A stretch of DNA of 64,000 nt from Sphingomonas edaphi (GTDB lineage Bacteria; Pseudomonadota; Alphaproteobacteria; Sphingomonadales; Sphingomonadaceae): assembly GCF_003583725.1 (NCBI RefSeq), contig NZ_QXTF01000001.1, positions 1 to 64,000 on the forward strand, read 5' to 3'. The translations under genes and the position numbers were made by a program. The notes beneath the pieces are model-generated. The model searched no databases. It saw nothing but the letters and a program-made list of their open reading frames with translations, and was not told where the DNA came from. This document shows, piece after piece, positions 8,748-16,742 of this stretch (positions within the stretch are counted from its first letter, which is position 1; each line of letters begins with the position of its first letter).

Positions 8748-9187
8748 TGTTTGAAGCATTTCCATATGCACAACCGCTTCACGGCTTGGCCGGCGGCATT
8801 CTCATCGGTCTCGCTGCCGCGATGATGCTGCTTGGCGCGGGTAGGATCGCAGGTGTCTCGGGGATCACTGCAAGGGCATTGAAGATCGGCTCCGGCGACA
8901 TGTCGATGACGAGCGCCTGGAGTTTCCTGGTCGGGCTCCCCATCGGCGCGGCAATAGTGGCGCTCGCTGGGGGTTGGCAGCCAGTCCAGTTTGCCTCCTG
9001 GCCGGTGCTCGTAATTGCAGGACTATTAGTAGGCTTTGGCACGCGCCTTGGAAGTGGTTGCACCTCGGGCCACGGCGTGTGCGGTGTCAGCCGATTTTCT
9101 CAGCGCTCAATCGTTGCGACGATAACGTTCATCGGAGCCGGCGTGGCCACCGTCTTCATCCTGAATCTCATTGGAGGAATGCAATGA
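8747..9187 (+). CDS. YeeE/YedE sulfur-transport protein, first half (PmpA-like)
   Basis: A 146-residue membrane protein with four hydrophobic segments and the cysteine motif GCTSGHGVCG near residues 104-113. YeeE/YedE proteins pass thiosulfate or sulfide-type sulfur through the inner membrane by cysteine relay. Here, as in many proteobacteria, the protein is split into two ~150-residue halves encoded side by side; this is the one with the two-cysteine loop. Start and stop overlap both neighbours (TAATG before, ATGA after), indicating translational coupling. Confidence 0.85.
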   Translation: MFEAFPYAQPLHGLAGGILIGLAAAMMLLGAGRIAGVSGITARALKIGSGDMSMTSAWSFLVGLPIGAAIVALAGGWQPVQFASWPVLVIAGLLVGFGTRLGSGCTSGHGVCGVSRFSQRSIVATITFIGAGVATVFILNLIGGMQ

Positions 9188-9636
9188 GCGTTGCCAACCG
9201 TTTGCTGCCCCCACTGATTTCGGGAACGCTTTTCGGAGCCGGTCTGACCGTGTCGGGGATGACCAACCCGGAGCGGGTACGCGGTTTCCTCGATGTCTTT
9301 GGTCGTTGGGATCCCACACTGGTTTTCGTCATGGGCGGAGCAGTGATCGTGATGGCGATCGCGTGGCGCATCCAGCGGCGAATGAAGGTGCCCGTCTTCG
9401 GCAAAAAGTTTTCGTTACCCGATCGTTCGGACCTCGACGGCAAGCTGATCGCGGGCTCCGTGTTGTTCGGTGTCGGCTGGGGCATTGCCGGCTTATGCCC
9501 AGGGCCAGCTGTTGCATCTCTCGCGTTGGCACCCACCACCGTCTTGCCGTTCGTCATTGCCATGATTGTGGGCATGGCAGCACACGCACTAATCCCCGAA
9601 GCGAAGCTTCGGCCCAGCAAGAGGGCTGCAAGGTGA
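9184..9636 (+). CDS. YeeE/YedE sulfur-transport protein, second half (PmpB-like)
   Basis: A 150-residue membrane protein paired with the preceding gene. It has the DUF6691-type features SGTLFGAGLTVSGMTNPERV and WGIAGLCPGPAV (cysteine near residue 105). The ATG at 9184 overlaps the previous TGA and has GGAGGA upstream. Together the two halves probably form one sulfur-species channel that feeds or drains the SQR-dioxygenase pathway. The direction of transport is unknown. Confidence 0.85.
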   Translation: MSVANRLLPPLISGTLFGAGLTVSGMTNPERVRGFLDVFGRWDPTLVFVMGGAVIVMAIAWRIQRRMKVPVFGKKFSLPDRSDLDGKLIAGSVLFGVGWGIAGLCPGPAVASLALAPTTVLPFVIAMIVGMAAHALIPEAKLRPSKRAAR

Positions 9637-10058
9637 AACCAAAGATCCTAACTCCAAATGTCTCCGTACTCGGCCAGCCCGAAATCGCAGATATCGAAGC
9701 GCTCGCTGCTGCTGGTTACCGTTCGATCATTGGCAATCGGCCGGACGGTGAGACTCCCGATCAACCCAGCTGGACAGCGCTAAAAGCCGCAGCCGCAAAA
9801 TTCGGGATAGAAGCGGTTCAAATTCCGGTCGTGGCGAGCAATATCAGCGCGGACGATATTGAGCGATTCCGCCAAGCTCTGGAGACGTTGCCAAAGCCAA
9901 TTGCAGCATTTTGCAGGACCGGGACCCGTTCGGCGCTGTTGTGGGCATTTGCAAATGAAGCCGGTCTGACGGTTGATGAGCGCATCAAAATTGCCGCTGA
10001 CGAAGGAATTGATCTCGAGCCATTTCGAGACCGACTAAGCGGAGGCGTCGATGCCTGA
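9633..10058 (+). CDS. DUF442 / TIGR01244 family sulfurtransferase
   Basis: A 141-residue protein with a phosphatase-like fold and an active loop FCRTGTRS (C94), starting from a GTG that overlaps the previous TGA. This family (beta-lactamase hydrolase-like N-domain) is commonly linked to persulfide dioxygenases and SQR and can act like a rhodanese, moving sulfane sulfur between glutathione persulfide and thiosulfate. The overlap with the SQR start, eight bases, fits a coupled pathway. Function is taken from family and context. Confidence 0.8.
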   Translation: MKPKILTPNVSVLGQPEIADIEALAAAGYRSIIGNRPDGETPDQPSWTALKAAAAKFGIEAVQIPVVASNISADDIERFRQALETLPKPIAAFCRTGTRSALLWAFANEAGLTVDERIKIAADEGIDLEPFRDRLSGGVDA

Positions 10059-11277
10059 CCATGATATCGTCATCGTCGGTGGAGGGGCGGGCGGGATTGC
10101 CGTCGCCGCTTCCCTGCTAAAGCGGAACAAGTCGCTGGACATTGCGATCATCGAACCGCGCGACAGTCATTATTACCAACCGGGCTTCACGCTGATCGGG
10201 GCCGGGATCTTTACGCCGGAACAGGTGCGGCGCTCCACTGCGTCGCTAATCCCGTCAGGGGTTACCTGGCTTCAAACCAGCGTGACCGGCTTCGAACCCC
10301 GCTCCAATCAGGTTCGCCTCGCGGAAGGTGGGACACTGCAATATAAGTTGCTGATCGTAGCCACCGGGAACCGGCTCGATTTCGACTCCATCCCCGGCCT
10401 CGCCGCAACGCTGGGTAAAAATGGCGTCACCTCCAACTATCGCATCGATCTCGCTCCCTACACGTGGGAATTAGTGCGCTTGCTTCAGACGGGCCGCGCT
10501 ATTTTCACGCAGCCGCCGATGCCGATCAAATGCGCCGGCGCACCGCAAAAGGCGATGTACCTGTCTTGCAGTGAATGGGAGCGGCAGTTCCGCCTCGACC
10601 AGATCGACGTCGAATTTCACACGGCCGGCGCCGTGCTGTTCGGCGTGCCTGACTATGTGCCCGCGCTCGAACAAACGGTCGAACGATATGGCATAGACGT
10701 GCAGCTAGGCAGCAACCTGGTCGCGGTAGATGGCGAAAGCAGGACGGCCGTGTTCAAGAGCGAAGCCGGCGAGACCGTACGCCAATTTGACATGCTCCAT
10801 GTCACGCCGCCGCAAAAAGGCTGCCAGGTTGTCGCCGACAGCGAGATTGCTGATGCTGCAGGCTACGTCGAAGTCGACCAGATGACCTTGCGCCACAAGC
10901 GATTCCCGAATGTCATGGCGCTGGGCGACGCGGGAAGCATGCCCAACGCCAAGACTGCTGCCGCCGTGCGCAAGCAGGCGCCGGTCGCGGCGGTCAATGC
11001 GCTTGCCATTCTCGATGGCCGTGAGCCGACCGCCGGTTACGACGGCTACGGTAGCTGCCCACTGACGGTCGAAAAGGGCAAGATCCTGCTTGCCGAATTC
11101 GGCTATGGCGGGGTGCTCCAGCCCTCATTCCCGTCGTGGCTGATCGATGGCACCAAGCCGTCGCGCCTTGCGTGGCATCTTAAGAAGGATTTGCTTCCCG
11201 CTATCTATTGGGACGCGATGCTGAAGGGCCATGAATGGCTGGCATCTCCGAAAGCCTTGCAAGTCACCGGATCTTGA
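10051..11277 (+). CDS. sqr: sulfide:quinone oxidoreductase
   Basis: A 408-residue flavoprotein that oxidises sulfide and hands electrons to the quinone pool, on the inner face of the membrane. It has the FAD-binding GGGAGGIAVAASLLKR near the N-terminus, a second nucleotide region ALGDAGSMPNAKTAAAVRKQAP, and cysteines C161 (PIKCAGAPQK) and C336 (YGSCPLTVEKG), as in the type II, mitochondrial-like SQRs. C258 (QKGCQV) is also present. Sulfur is probably passed to glutathione and then to the dioxygenase encoded in the same operon. Confidence 0.9.
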   Translation: MPDHDIVIVGGGAGGIAVAASLLKRNKSLDIAIIEPRDSHYYQPGFTLIGAGIFTPEQVRRSTASLIPSGVTWLQTSVTGFEPRSNQVRLAEGGTLQYKLLIVATGNRLDFDSIPGLAATLGKNGVTSNYRIDLAPYTWELVRLLQTGRAIFTQPPMPIKCAGAPQKAMYLSCSEWERQFRLDQIDVEFHTAGAVLFGVPDYVPALEQTVERYGIDVQLGSNLVAVDGESRTAVFKSEAGETVRQFDMLHVTPPQKGCQVVADSEIADAAGYVEVDQMTLRHKRFPNVMALGDAGSMPNAKTAAAVRKQAPVAAVNALAILDGREPTAGYDGYGSCPLTVEKGKILLAEFGYGGVLQPSFPSWLIDGTKPSRLAWHLKKDLLPAIYWDAMLKGHEWLASPKALQVTGS

Positions 11278-11316
11278 TCGTTCCGCTGATCTCACTCCAT
11301 TCGCGAGAGTCTAATT

Positions 11317-13029
11317 ATGAGGCCCATTAGCGCATATTTTCCGATTTTGGACTGGGGTCGGTCCTACGACCGTTCAACGCTGGTAAGCGATCTCGTGGCG
11401 GCAGTGATCGTCACGATCATGCTGATCCCGCAGAGCCTCGCATATGCGCTCCTTGCAGGCCTCCCGGCCCAAGTTGGACTTTACGCGTCGATCGCGCCTC
11501 TCATCGCATATGCAATTTTCGGGACAAGCCGCACCCTTGCGGTGGGTCCAGTCGCCGTCATTTCATTGATGACGGCCACGGCGGCAAGCCAGGTCGCGGC
11601 CCAAGGATCGGCTGAATACGTCGCGGCTGCGTTGATCCTAGCACTTTTGTCCGGTCTGATCCTGACCGGCATGGGGATCCTTAGGCTCGGCTTCCTTGCC
11701 AATCTGCTCTCGCATCCCGTCGTTTCAGGGTTCATCACGGCATCCGGAATCATCATCGCGCTTAGCCAGTTGAAACATATCCTCGGCATCCGGGCTTCGG
11801 GAGAAACTCTGCCTGAAATGCTGCGGACGCTGGCTGAGAACGTCGGTGCTGTAAATCCGCTTACCTTGGTCGTCGGTGTCACTTCCCTTGCGTTCCTTTT
11901 TTGGGTCCGAAAAGGGCTAAAGCCGCTATTGCTTCGGGCAGGGCTTAAACCCCGGAACGCAGATCTGCTGGCAAAAACTGGGCCAGTGTTCGCGGTTGCG
12001 GTTGCCATTATAGCGGTGGTGGCATTCAACCTCGATCAGCGCGGCGTAGCGGTCGTCGGCGCTATTCCCACAGGGCTCCCGCCGCTCACGGTTCCGCTCC
12101 TGGACGTAGGCCTATGGCAATCGCTCTTAGTTCCCGCAGTCCTGATCAGCGTGATCGGCTTCGTGGAGTCTGTGTCGGTAGCGCAGACCTTGGCTGCGAA
12201 GCGTCGCCAGCGGATTGATCCTGACCAGGAACTCATTGGCTTGGGGACTTCAAATCTGGGGGCGGCCTTTACGGGCGGATATCCCGTCACCGGCGGATTT
12301 GCGCGTTCAGTCGTCAACTTCGATGCCGGCGCAGAAACTCCGGCTGCCGGAGCTTACACGGCCATGGGGATCGCCGCTGCCGCGCTATTCCTGACGCCGC
12401 TCCTATTTTATCTCCCGATCGCAGTTCTAGCAGCCACCATCATCGTAGCTGTTCTAAGCTTGGTCCATTTCGATCAGTTCCGCGAAATTTGGCGCTACTC
12501 GAAGAGTGACTTTGCTGCGATGGCAGGGACCGTCTTCGTGACCCTTTTGATGGGCGTTGAGGCAGGCGTCATCACGGGGGTAGGAGTGTCATTGGCGCTC
12601 TATCTGTGGCGTGCTTCGCGCCCGCACGCCGCGATTGTCGGGCTGGTCCCCGGCACCGAGCATTTCCGCAATGTGCTTCGTCACAAGGTGCAGACTGAGC
12701 CTGGCGTGATAACGCTGCGCGTGGACGAGGGGCTGACCTTTATCAATGCTCGTTGGCTGGAAGAGAAAGTGCTTGAGCTCGTGGCTGCTGATCCGTCGCT
12801 TCGGCACTTCATCCTTATGTGCTCAGCGGTGAATGAAATCGATGCTTCCGCGCTTGAAAGTCTTGAGGCGATTAATCATCGACTGGGCGACGCGGGCGTA
12901 GAATTTCACCTGTCGGAGGTAAAAGGGCCTGTCATGGACCGGCTCGAACGATCGGATCTTCTGAAGCAGCTGACTGGGCGGGTGTTTCTCTCTCAGTACG
13001 AAGCATTTCGGCAGCTTGCTGGGAATTGA
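11317..13029 (+). CDS. SulP-family anion transporter with STAS domain
   Basis: A 570-residue inner-membrane permease. It has the SulP signature region IPQSLAYALLAGLPAQVGLYAS, about 12 membrane segments (residues ~25-430) and a C-terminal cytosolic STAS domain (~445-560). It is the last gene of the sulfide block, 39 bases after sqr. It plausibly moves sulfate or sulfite, the end product of sulfide oxidation; transport of bicarbonate or another anion cannot be excluded. Confidence 0.85.
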   Translation: MRPISAYFPILDWGRSYDRSTLVSDLVAAVIVTIMLIPQSLAYALLAGLPAQVGLYASIAPLIAYAIFGTSRTLAVGPVAVISLMTATAASQVAAQGSAEYVAAALILALLSGLILTGMGILRLGFLANLLSHPVVSGFITASGIIIALSQLKHILGIRASGETLPEMLRTLAENVGAVNPLTLVVGVTSLAFLFWVRKGLKPLLLRAGLKPRNADLLAKTGPVFAVAVAIIAVVAFNLDQRGVAVVGAIPTGLPPLTVPLLDVGLWQSLLVPAVLISVIGFVESVSVAQTLAAKRRQRIDPDQELIGLGTSNLGAAFTGGYPVTGGFARSVVNFDAGAETPAAGAYTAMGIAAAALFLTPLLFYLPIAVLAATIIVAVLSLVHFDQFREIWRYSKSDFAAMAGTVFVTLLMGVEAGVITGVGVSLALYLWRASRPHAAIVGLVPGTEHFRNVLRHKVQTEPGVITLRVDEGLTFINARWLEEKVLELVAADPSLRHFILMCSAVNEIDASALESLEAINHRLGDAGVEFHLSEVKGPVMDRLERSDLLKQLTGRVFLSQYEAFRQLAGN

Positions 13030-13414
13030 GCATATAGCGACGAGCCGGTGGCATAGCTGAGCGCTCCCCCGGCGGCTCGTTTAACCGTGAGAATGATGCG
13101 GAGCAGCGTCAGCGCGACACTTTTCTTCGCACAAGACCGGTTTCGAAGGTCGGTTTCTCCAGCGCTATTTCGGGCCGAGAAGCCCGCCCAAGGGCAACGT
13201 CCTAACGGCGCTCTGCCGCGACGCCGGCGCCGAGCAGTCTGCCGCCAACGAACTTGCCGTAATAGCTGTGCTGATCCTTAAAATTCGCAGCGGCGTCTGC
13301 AGCCTCGAACGGCCGAAGCATTTGAGGACCAAATGGATACTGTTGATGATCGATCAGGGCGAGAGGCTGCGCGCGAACGTGCTGATTGAGTCTGCTTGCG
13401 CTGTTTTGCCTTAA
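13030..13414. other. 385-base intergenic stretch with a hairpin and a start-less coding remnant
   Basis: The left end holds the hairpin described separately. On the minus strand, about 13398 down to 13203, a frame without any start codon reads protein-like (including LALIDHQQYPFGPQM, FKDQHSYYGKF, GGRLLGAG) and ends in TAG. It may be the 3' remnant of a decayed gene; I do not recognise the family. A plus-strand ORF at 13087-13281 is Arg-rich and looks spurious. Confidence 0.35.
13040..13083 (+). terminator. possible terminator after the SulP gene
   Basis: ACGAGCCG (13040-13047) pairs with CGGCTCGT (13073-13080), followed by TTTAA. The loop is long (~25 bases) and the T-tract short, so this is a weak candidate, but its position just after the operon's last stop is right. 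Confidence 0.35.
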
Positions 13415-14182
13415 TCATTGAGCAGGGCTAACTTGAAATAGGAGATGCGCGGCTACGCCCACGCCATACGCTAGAATTGCCGCGCCACCCCCCAGTCCCA
13501 GCGTCTGCAGTCCTGCTTTCCAAGGCGACAAACCGAGCACTAGGCCTTTGCCGACGCCCAACGCAACGAAGGTCAACGCAGCAAGTGCACCGCTCACGCC
13601 GAATTTTATATCGAAGTGACTCGTTCCAAGGATGAAAGGCACCAGCGGAATAAAGCCGCAAATTGAGAAGGCGGCAAATGTGGCTAGTGCTGCGCGAAGC
13701 GGGCGGGTAGAACCATCACTTAGTTTAAGTTCTTCTGCCATCATCGTATCGACCCAAATGCGTCGGTCACTGGTAATAACCTCGACGATCCGGTTGAGGG
13801 TCTTCCCCTGAAATCCCTTTAGCTCGAAGATTTGCCTTATCTCTTCCCGCTCGCCTTCGGGATACATCTGGGTTTGCCGAATCTCGTCGGCGCGGAACTC
13901 CCGTATTTCGTCTTGGCGGCTCTTTGTCCCGAGGTAGTTGCTGACTGCCATGCTGAAGCCGTCCGCGACTAGGTTGGCGAGGCCCAATATTATGACGATT
14001 GTGCCGGTGAGCTGGCCGCCAGCACATCCTGCCACGACCGCGAAAGTCGTGACGACACCATCAACGCCACCCAGGATGAAGTCACCCAGCGGGCTCTCTC
14101 CGCGCGGCGCGGCAAGCCTCTCCCTAATCGCGGCGGCCTTATGTTCAGCCGCCAAGTCCCGTGCGGAGGTTGGAATGGCCAT
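13415..14182 (-). CDS. VIT1/CCC1-family metal transporter
   Basis: A ~255-residue membrane protein. LGDFILGGVDGVVTTFAVVAG is the first helix signature of the family, followed by ADGFSMAVSNYLGTKS, then a charged cytosolic stretch (residues ~75-150) corresponding to the metal-binding insert, then three more helices. VIT1/CCC1 proteins export Fe2+ or Mn2+ from the cytosol. The start at 14182 (MAIPTSARD) is preferred; an open frame extends to 14275 without family resemblance. It stands alone on its strand. Confidence 0.8.
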   Translation of the reverse strand: MAIPTSARDLAAEHKAAAIRERLAAPRGESPLGDFILGGVDGVVTTFAVVAGCAGGQLTGTIVIILGLANLVADGFSMAVSNYLGTKSRQDEIREFRADEIRQTQMYPEGEREEIRQIFELKGFQGKTLNRIVEVITSDRRIWVDTMMAEELKLSDGSTRPLRAALATFAAFSICGFIPLVPFILGTSHFDIKFGVSGALAALTFVALGVGKGLVLGLSPWKAGLQTLGLGGGAAILAYGVGVAAHLLFQVSPAQ

Positions 14183-14339
14183 GACACCAACATGACCCAA
14201 ATTAGACCTCAACCGCAATGAGGCTCGCGGCAGCCTTCTGCCAAAGACAACAAACGAGTGTTCACCGCCGCGCACGACAGCCGAGGTGGGCCAGATGTGT
14301 TAGTAAATGGCCGCGAAAACGTGCAGAATGCTCATAGTC

Positions 14340-14368
14340 TAGACATATATCGCCCCGTTGCGTATATT
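14340..14368 (+). promoter_or_regulatory. promoter of the MbcA-RES toxin-antitoxin pair
   Basis: TAGACA (14340-14345), a 17-base spacer and TATATT (14363-14368) precede the antitoxin ATG at 14390, which has an AGGAGGG ribosome site at 14378-14384. Between the boxes lie imperfect inverted arms (TATATCG and CGTATAT), a plausible site for autoregulation by the antitoxin. Confidence 0.55.
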
Positions 14369-14389
14369 ACAGACTTCAGGAGGGCCGCG

Positions 14390-14782
14390 ATGGCAGTTGC
14401 AAAGGTCAACCGCGAGATACGACTTGCCGAACTCGGCAACCCAGCGCTGCGCACCTTCTTCAACTTGGCAAAGACCTGGAAGCTCAGCGAACTGGAGCAA
14501 ATGAGGCTGCTGGGCCTCAGTAGCCGCTCGACCCTTCAGGCCTGGAAGGGAGGGCGGGTGACCAAGGTATCCCGCGACACGCTCGAGCGCATTTCGTACC
14601 TCCTCGGCATCTTCAAGGCGATCAACATATTACTGCCCGACACCAGGCGCGCAGACGAATGGCTGCGTCTACCTAACAAGGCACCATTGTTTGGTGGTCG
14701 TAGCGCCCTGGACCGCATGACCACTGGTAACATCGGCGATCTTTACGTCGTTCGCCAGTATCTCGACGCTCAACGCGGCTGA
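14390..14782 (+). CDS. antitoxin of the MbcA/ParS/Xre family (DUF2384)
   Basis: A 130-residue protein. The N-terminal helix-turn-helix spans residues ~30-65 (LLGLSSRSTLQAWKGG); the C-terminal antitoxin domain has DEWLRLPNKAPLFGGRSALDRM followed by GDLYVVRQYLDA, the family hallmark. Such antitoxins bind the RES toxin active site with their C-terminus and repress the operon. The ATG at 14390 is chosen for its strong Shine-Dalgarno; the longer frame from 14258 crosses the promoter. The stop is one base before the toxin GTG. Confidence 0.9.
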   Translation: MAVAKVNREIRLAELGNPALRTFFNLAKTWKLSELEQMRLLGLSSRSTLQAWKGGRVTKVSRDTLERISYLLGIFKAINILLPDTRRADEWLRLPNKAPLFGGRSALDRMTTGNIGDLYVVRQYLDAQRG

Positions 14783-14783
14783 C

Positions 14784-15485
14784 GTGGAAATTGGGGATTA
14801 TGAACCGCCGATCGCGGCCACCGATGCTGACGTTTATCGAATTGTGCCGTCGCGCTTCCCGCCAGTATCGCTGTTCGACAGGATCACCGAGCCGCAAGAT
14901 CTCGAGGCGGTGCTGGCAGTCGAGGCAATCACCAATGAACGGCTCAGGCAAGAGTCTGGTGACGTCAGTTTAGTGCCGGTCGACGACAGAGTAGTCGGGC
15001 CCGGTTCGACGCCTATTATGGCTGCATTCACGCACCTCAATCCTATCGGCGGGCGCTTCACGGATTCAACCTATGGAGCTTTTTACGCCAGCCTTTCGAT
15101 CGGCACTGCCATTGCGGAGACCAAGCACCACCGCGAAGAGTTCCTGTCCGCGACTGAAGCTGGGCGGCCTATCGACGTGGATATGCGCGTTTATATGGCT
15201 CGCGCCACTGGCGACCTCCATGACGTGCGTGACGGCGCGCCGCCAATAATCTATCATCCGGAGGATTACTCCGCGTCCCAGGTCTTGGGCCGTCGCCTCC
15301 GCTCCCAAGGCTCAGACGGGATCATCTTCAACAGCGTTCGCGATGCAGGCGGTACGTGCGTGGCCGTCTTTCGTCCGCGCCTCATCTCCAACTGCCGACA
15401 GGAACGGCATCTTGCCTATCAGTGGGATGGCGAGCGCATTGCGAACATTTTTGAAAAACGAGAGTTTGTTCCTGCGGGTCTGTAG
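14784..15485 (+). CDS. RES-domain NAD-degrading toxin (MbcT-like)
   Basis: A 233-residue protein with a complete RES domain. The arginine is in VYRIVPSRF (residue ~20). The central block is GGRFTDSTYGAFYASLSIGT followed by AIAETKHH with the glutamate. The serine is in GIIFNSVRDAGG. RES toxins cleave NAD+ (by phosphate or water) and stop growth when the antitoxin is lost. Starting at a GTG one base after the antitoxin stop, it is translationally linked to it. All three named residues are present, so the toxin is probably functional. Confidence 0.9.
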   Translation: MEIGDYEPPIAATDADVYRIVPSRFPPVSLFDRITEPQDLEAVLAVEAITNERLRQESGDVSLVPVDDRVVGPGSTPIMAAFTHLNPIGGRFTDSTYGAFYASLSIGTAIAETKHHREEFLSATEAGRPIDVDMRVYMARATGDLHDVRDGAPPIIYHPEDYSASQVLGRRLRSQGSDGIIFNSVRDAGGTCVAVFRPRLISNCRQERHLAYQWDGERIANIFEKREFVPAGL

Positions 15486-15605
15486 ACGTTAAGTGAGAAG
15501 GGCTATGAGCTCATAATCGATGGGCAGGGTAGCGCCCGAGCGTCTGGCGACCAAATAGTCCCCACGAGTTCACCAAGGGGAACCGACAGGACTAGGAGCG
15601 GACAA

Positions 15606-15866
15606 ATGAACCTAGACGGCCTGCTATACCATTATTTCGGTACTGCCGACCTGGCGGAAGTATCACCGGCCGTCCAAGTTGACGGCACCGACCGGCTTCG
15701 GGTCGATTTTGGCCTGGAAACCGATCGATCCCGGCGGTTCGCGCTTTGGTCCTTGCTGTTCATGCTCGGAGAGGCGCCCGATCTCGACGTAGCCTTTAAA
15801 GAGGAAAGCGATCGGGAGGCTGCGCGAAATCTCATGGATATGCTCTCGGCTTCCGACAATTCGTAA
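15606..15866 (+). CDS. small conserved-looking protein of unknown function
   Basis: An 86-residue acidic protein with no signal peptide or membrane segment. It begins MNLDGLLYHYFGTADL, and the middle has LRVDFGLETDRSRRFALW. A purine-rich AGGAG site precedes the ATG. The sequence has balanced, protein-like composition and resembles small proteins of sphingomonads, but I cannot name a family. It converges with the small gene at 15872. Confidence 0.6.
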   Translation: MNLDGLLYHYFGTADLAEVSPAVQVDGTDRLRVDFGLETDRSRRFALWSLLFMLGEAPDLDVAFKEESDREAARNLMDMLSASDNS

Positions 15867-15871
15867 GGCGC

Positions 15872-16057
15872 TCAATCCTTCGGCCGTGGAATACGCTTGC
15901 CCTTCGTCCGGCTCGTGAGGTGAATGAGCCGGCAGCGGTCACAACGGTACACGCGCAAATCCCAGCCAGAGCGCTGTATTGCGAAGAGCGCTTCCTCGAT
16001 CGAGCGATAACTGGCCTTCTTGAGGCAGACGCTTTGTCGCGTGCGCATATCACGCAC
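15872..16057 (-). CDS. small zinc-ribbon-like protein
   Basis: A 61-residue basic protein with VYRCDRCRLIHLTS, a CxxCxxxH cluster of the kind seen in many alphaproteobacterial mini-proteins, and a cysteine near the N-terminus that may complete a metal site. It ends in a very basic RTKGKRIPRPKD tail, suggesting nucleic-acid contact. The start may be the GTG at 16057 or the ATG at 16048. Function unknown. Confidence 0.55.
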   Translation of the reverse strand: MRDMRTRQSVCLKKASYRSIEEALFAIQRSGWDLRVYRCDRCRLIHLTSRTKGKRIPRPKD

Positions 16058-16146
16058 CTACCATGCTCCCTCCATTGCGCGAAAGCGCGAGAGCCCGACC
16101 GCTTCGCACCTAAGGGCCGCCAATGTGTGTAGCCGCCATAAACGAT

Positions 16147-16497
16147 CTACGCGGTAGGATGGCTGAGTATCCACCAACTGCCAATAATTCCGATGGGAAT
16201 GGGGACCAGGGACATCGGAGGGGCGAGAAACAGGGTCCCGACGACAGCGCTGAATGCGAAGGCGAGCAGTGCAGCTGATTTCCCACGCTTGCTGATCGCT
16301 CGATTCTCTCGCCAGGCAACTATGTGCCGTTTCAAAGCAGGGTGCTCGACGATGCGCTGCTCGAGTGCCGGGCTACTACGGGCAAAACAAAAAGCGGCAA
16401 GGATCATAAATGGGACGGTGGGAAGCAATGGTAGCACCACACCCACCGCGCCCAATGCGAGTGAGCAAAGCCCGAGTAGGAAGTAAATCGCACGCAT
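16147..16497 (-). CDS. YbaN family (DUF454) inner-membrane protein
   Basis: A 116-residue protein with three to four membrane segments. The DUF454 signature is clear: GVVLPLLPTVPFMILAAFCFARSSP followed by HPALKRHIVAWRENRAISKRGK. The family's role is unknown. It is separated from the trehalose operon by ~245 bases of divergent leader in which I see no other gene. Confidence 0.85.
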   Translation of the reverse strand: MRAIYFLLGLCSLALGAVGVVLPLLPTVPFMILAAFCFARSSPALEQRIVEHPALKRHIVAWRENRAISKRGKSAALLAFAFSAVVGTLFLAPPMSLVPIPIGIIGSWWILSHPTA

Positions 16498-16742
16498 GGT
16501 TTGTTTGTGTGATGAGATATTTTTGGGATCAGGCCATCACGGCTTAGTAGGCTTCTATAGGCTGACATTTGCTGGGGCGAAAACCTGCAACGGCTTTTCG
16601 TGCCGGACGTGAAACTTCCAACAGCTTTTCACCGTTCAGAGCATGCAGTTGTGATGCGTCGGGCTCGCGCAGTCCGCAATTCCGCGGATTTGTCCATGTG
16701 GAGGCCTTCCTGCTGCGCCATTTTCCACGGTTAAGAGGATTG

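Noticed and set aside
7803-8771. 322-residue minus-strand ORF
   Set aside because: It is exactly antisense to the persulfide dioxygenase, whose metal motifs are clear.
13087-13281. 64-residue plus-strand ORF after the SulP gene
   Set aside because: It is Arg-rich without family or ribosome site; the minus strand reads more protein-like here.
14258-16742. General stress (GGAAC-N16/17-GTT) promoters before the toxin-antitoxin, small and trehalose genes
   Set aside because: I looked for this pattern because trehalose genes often have it; no convincing match was found in these gaps.
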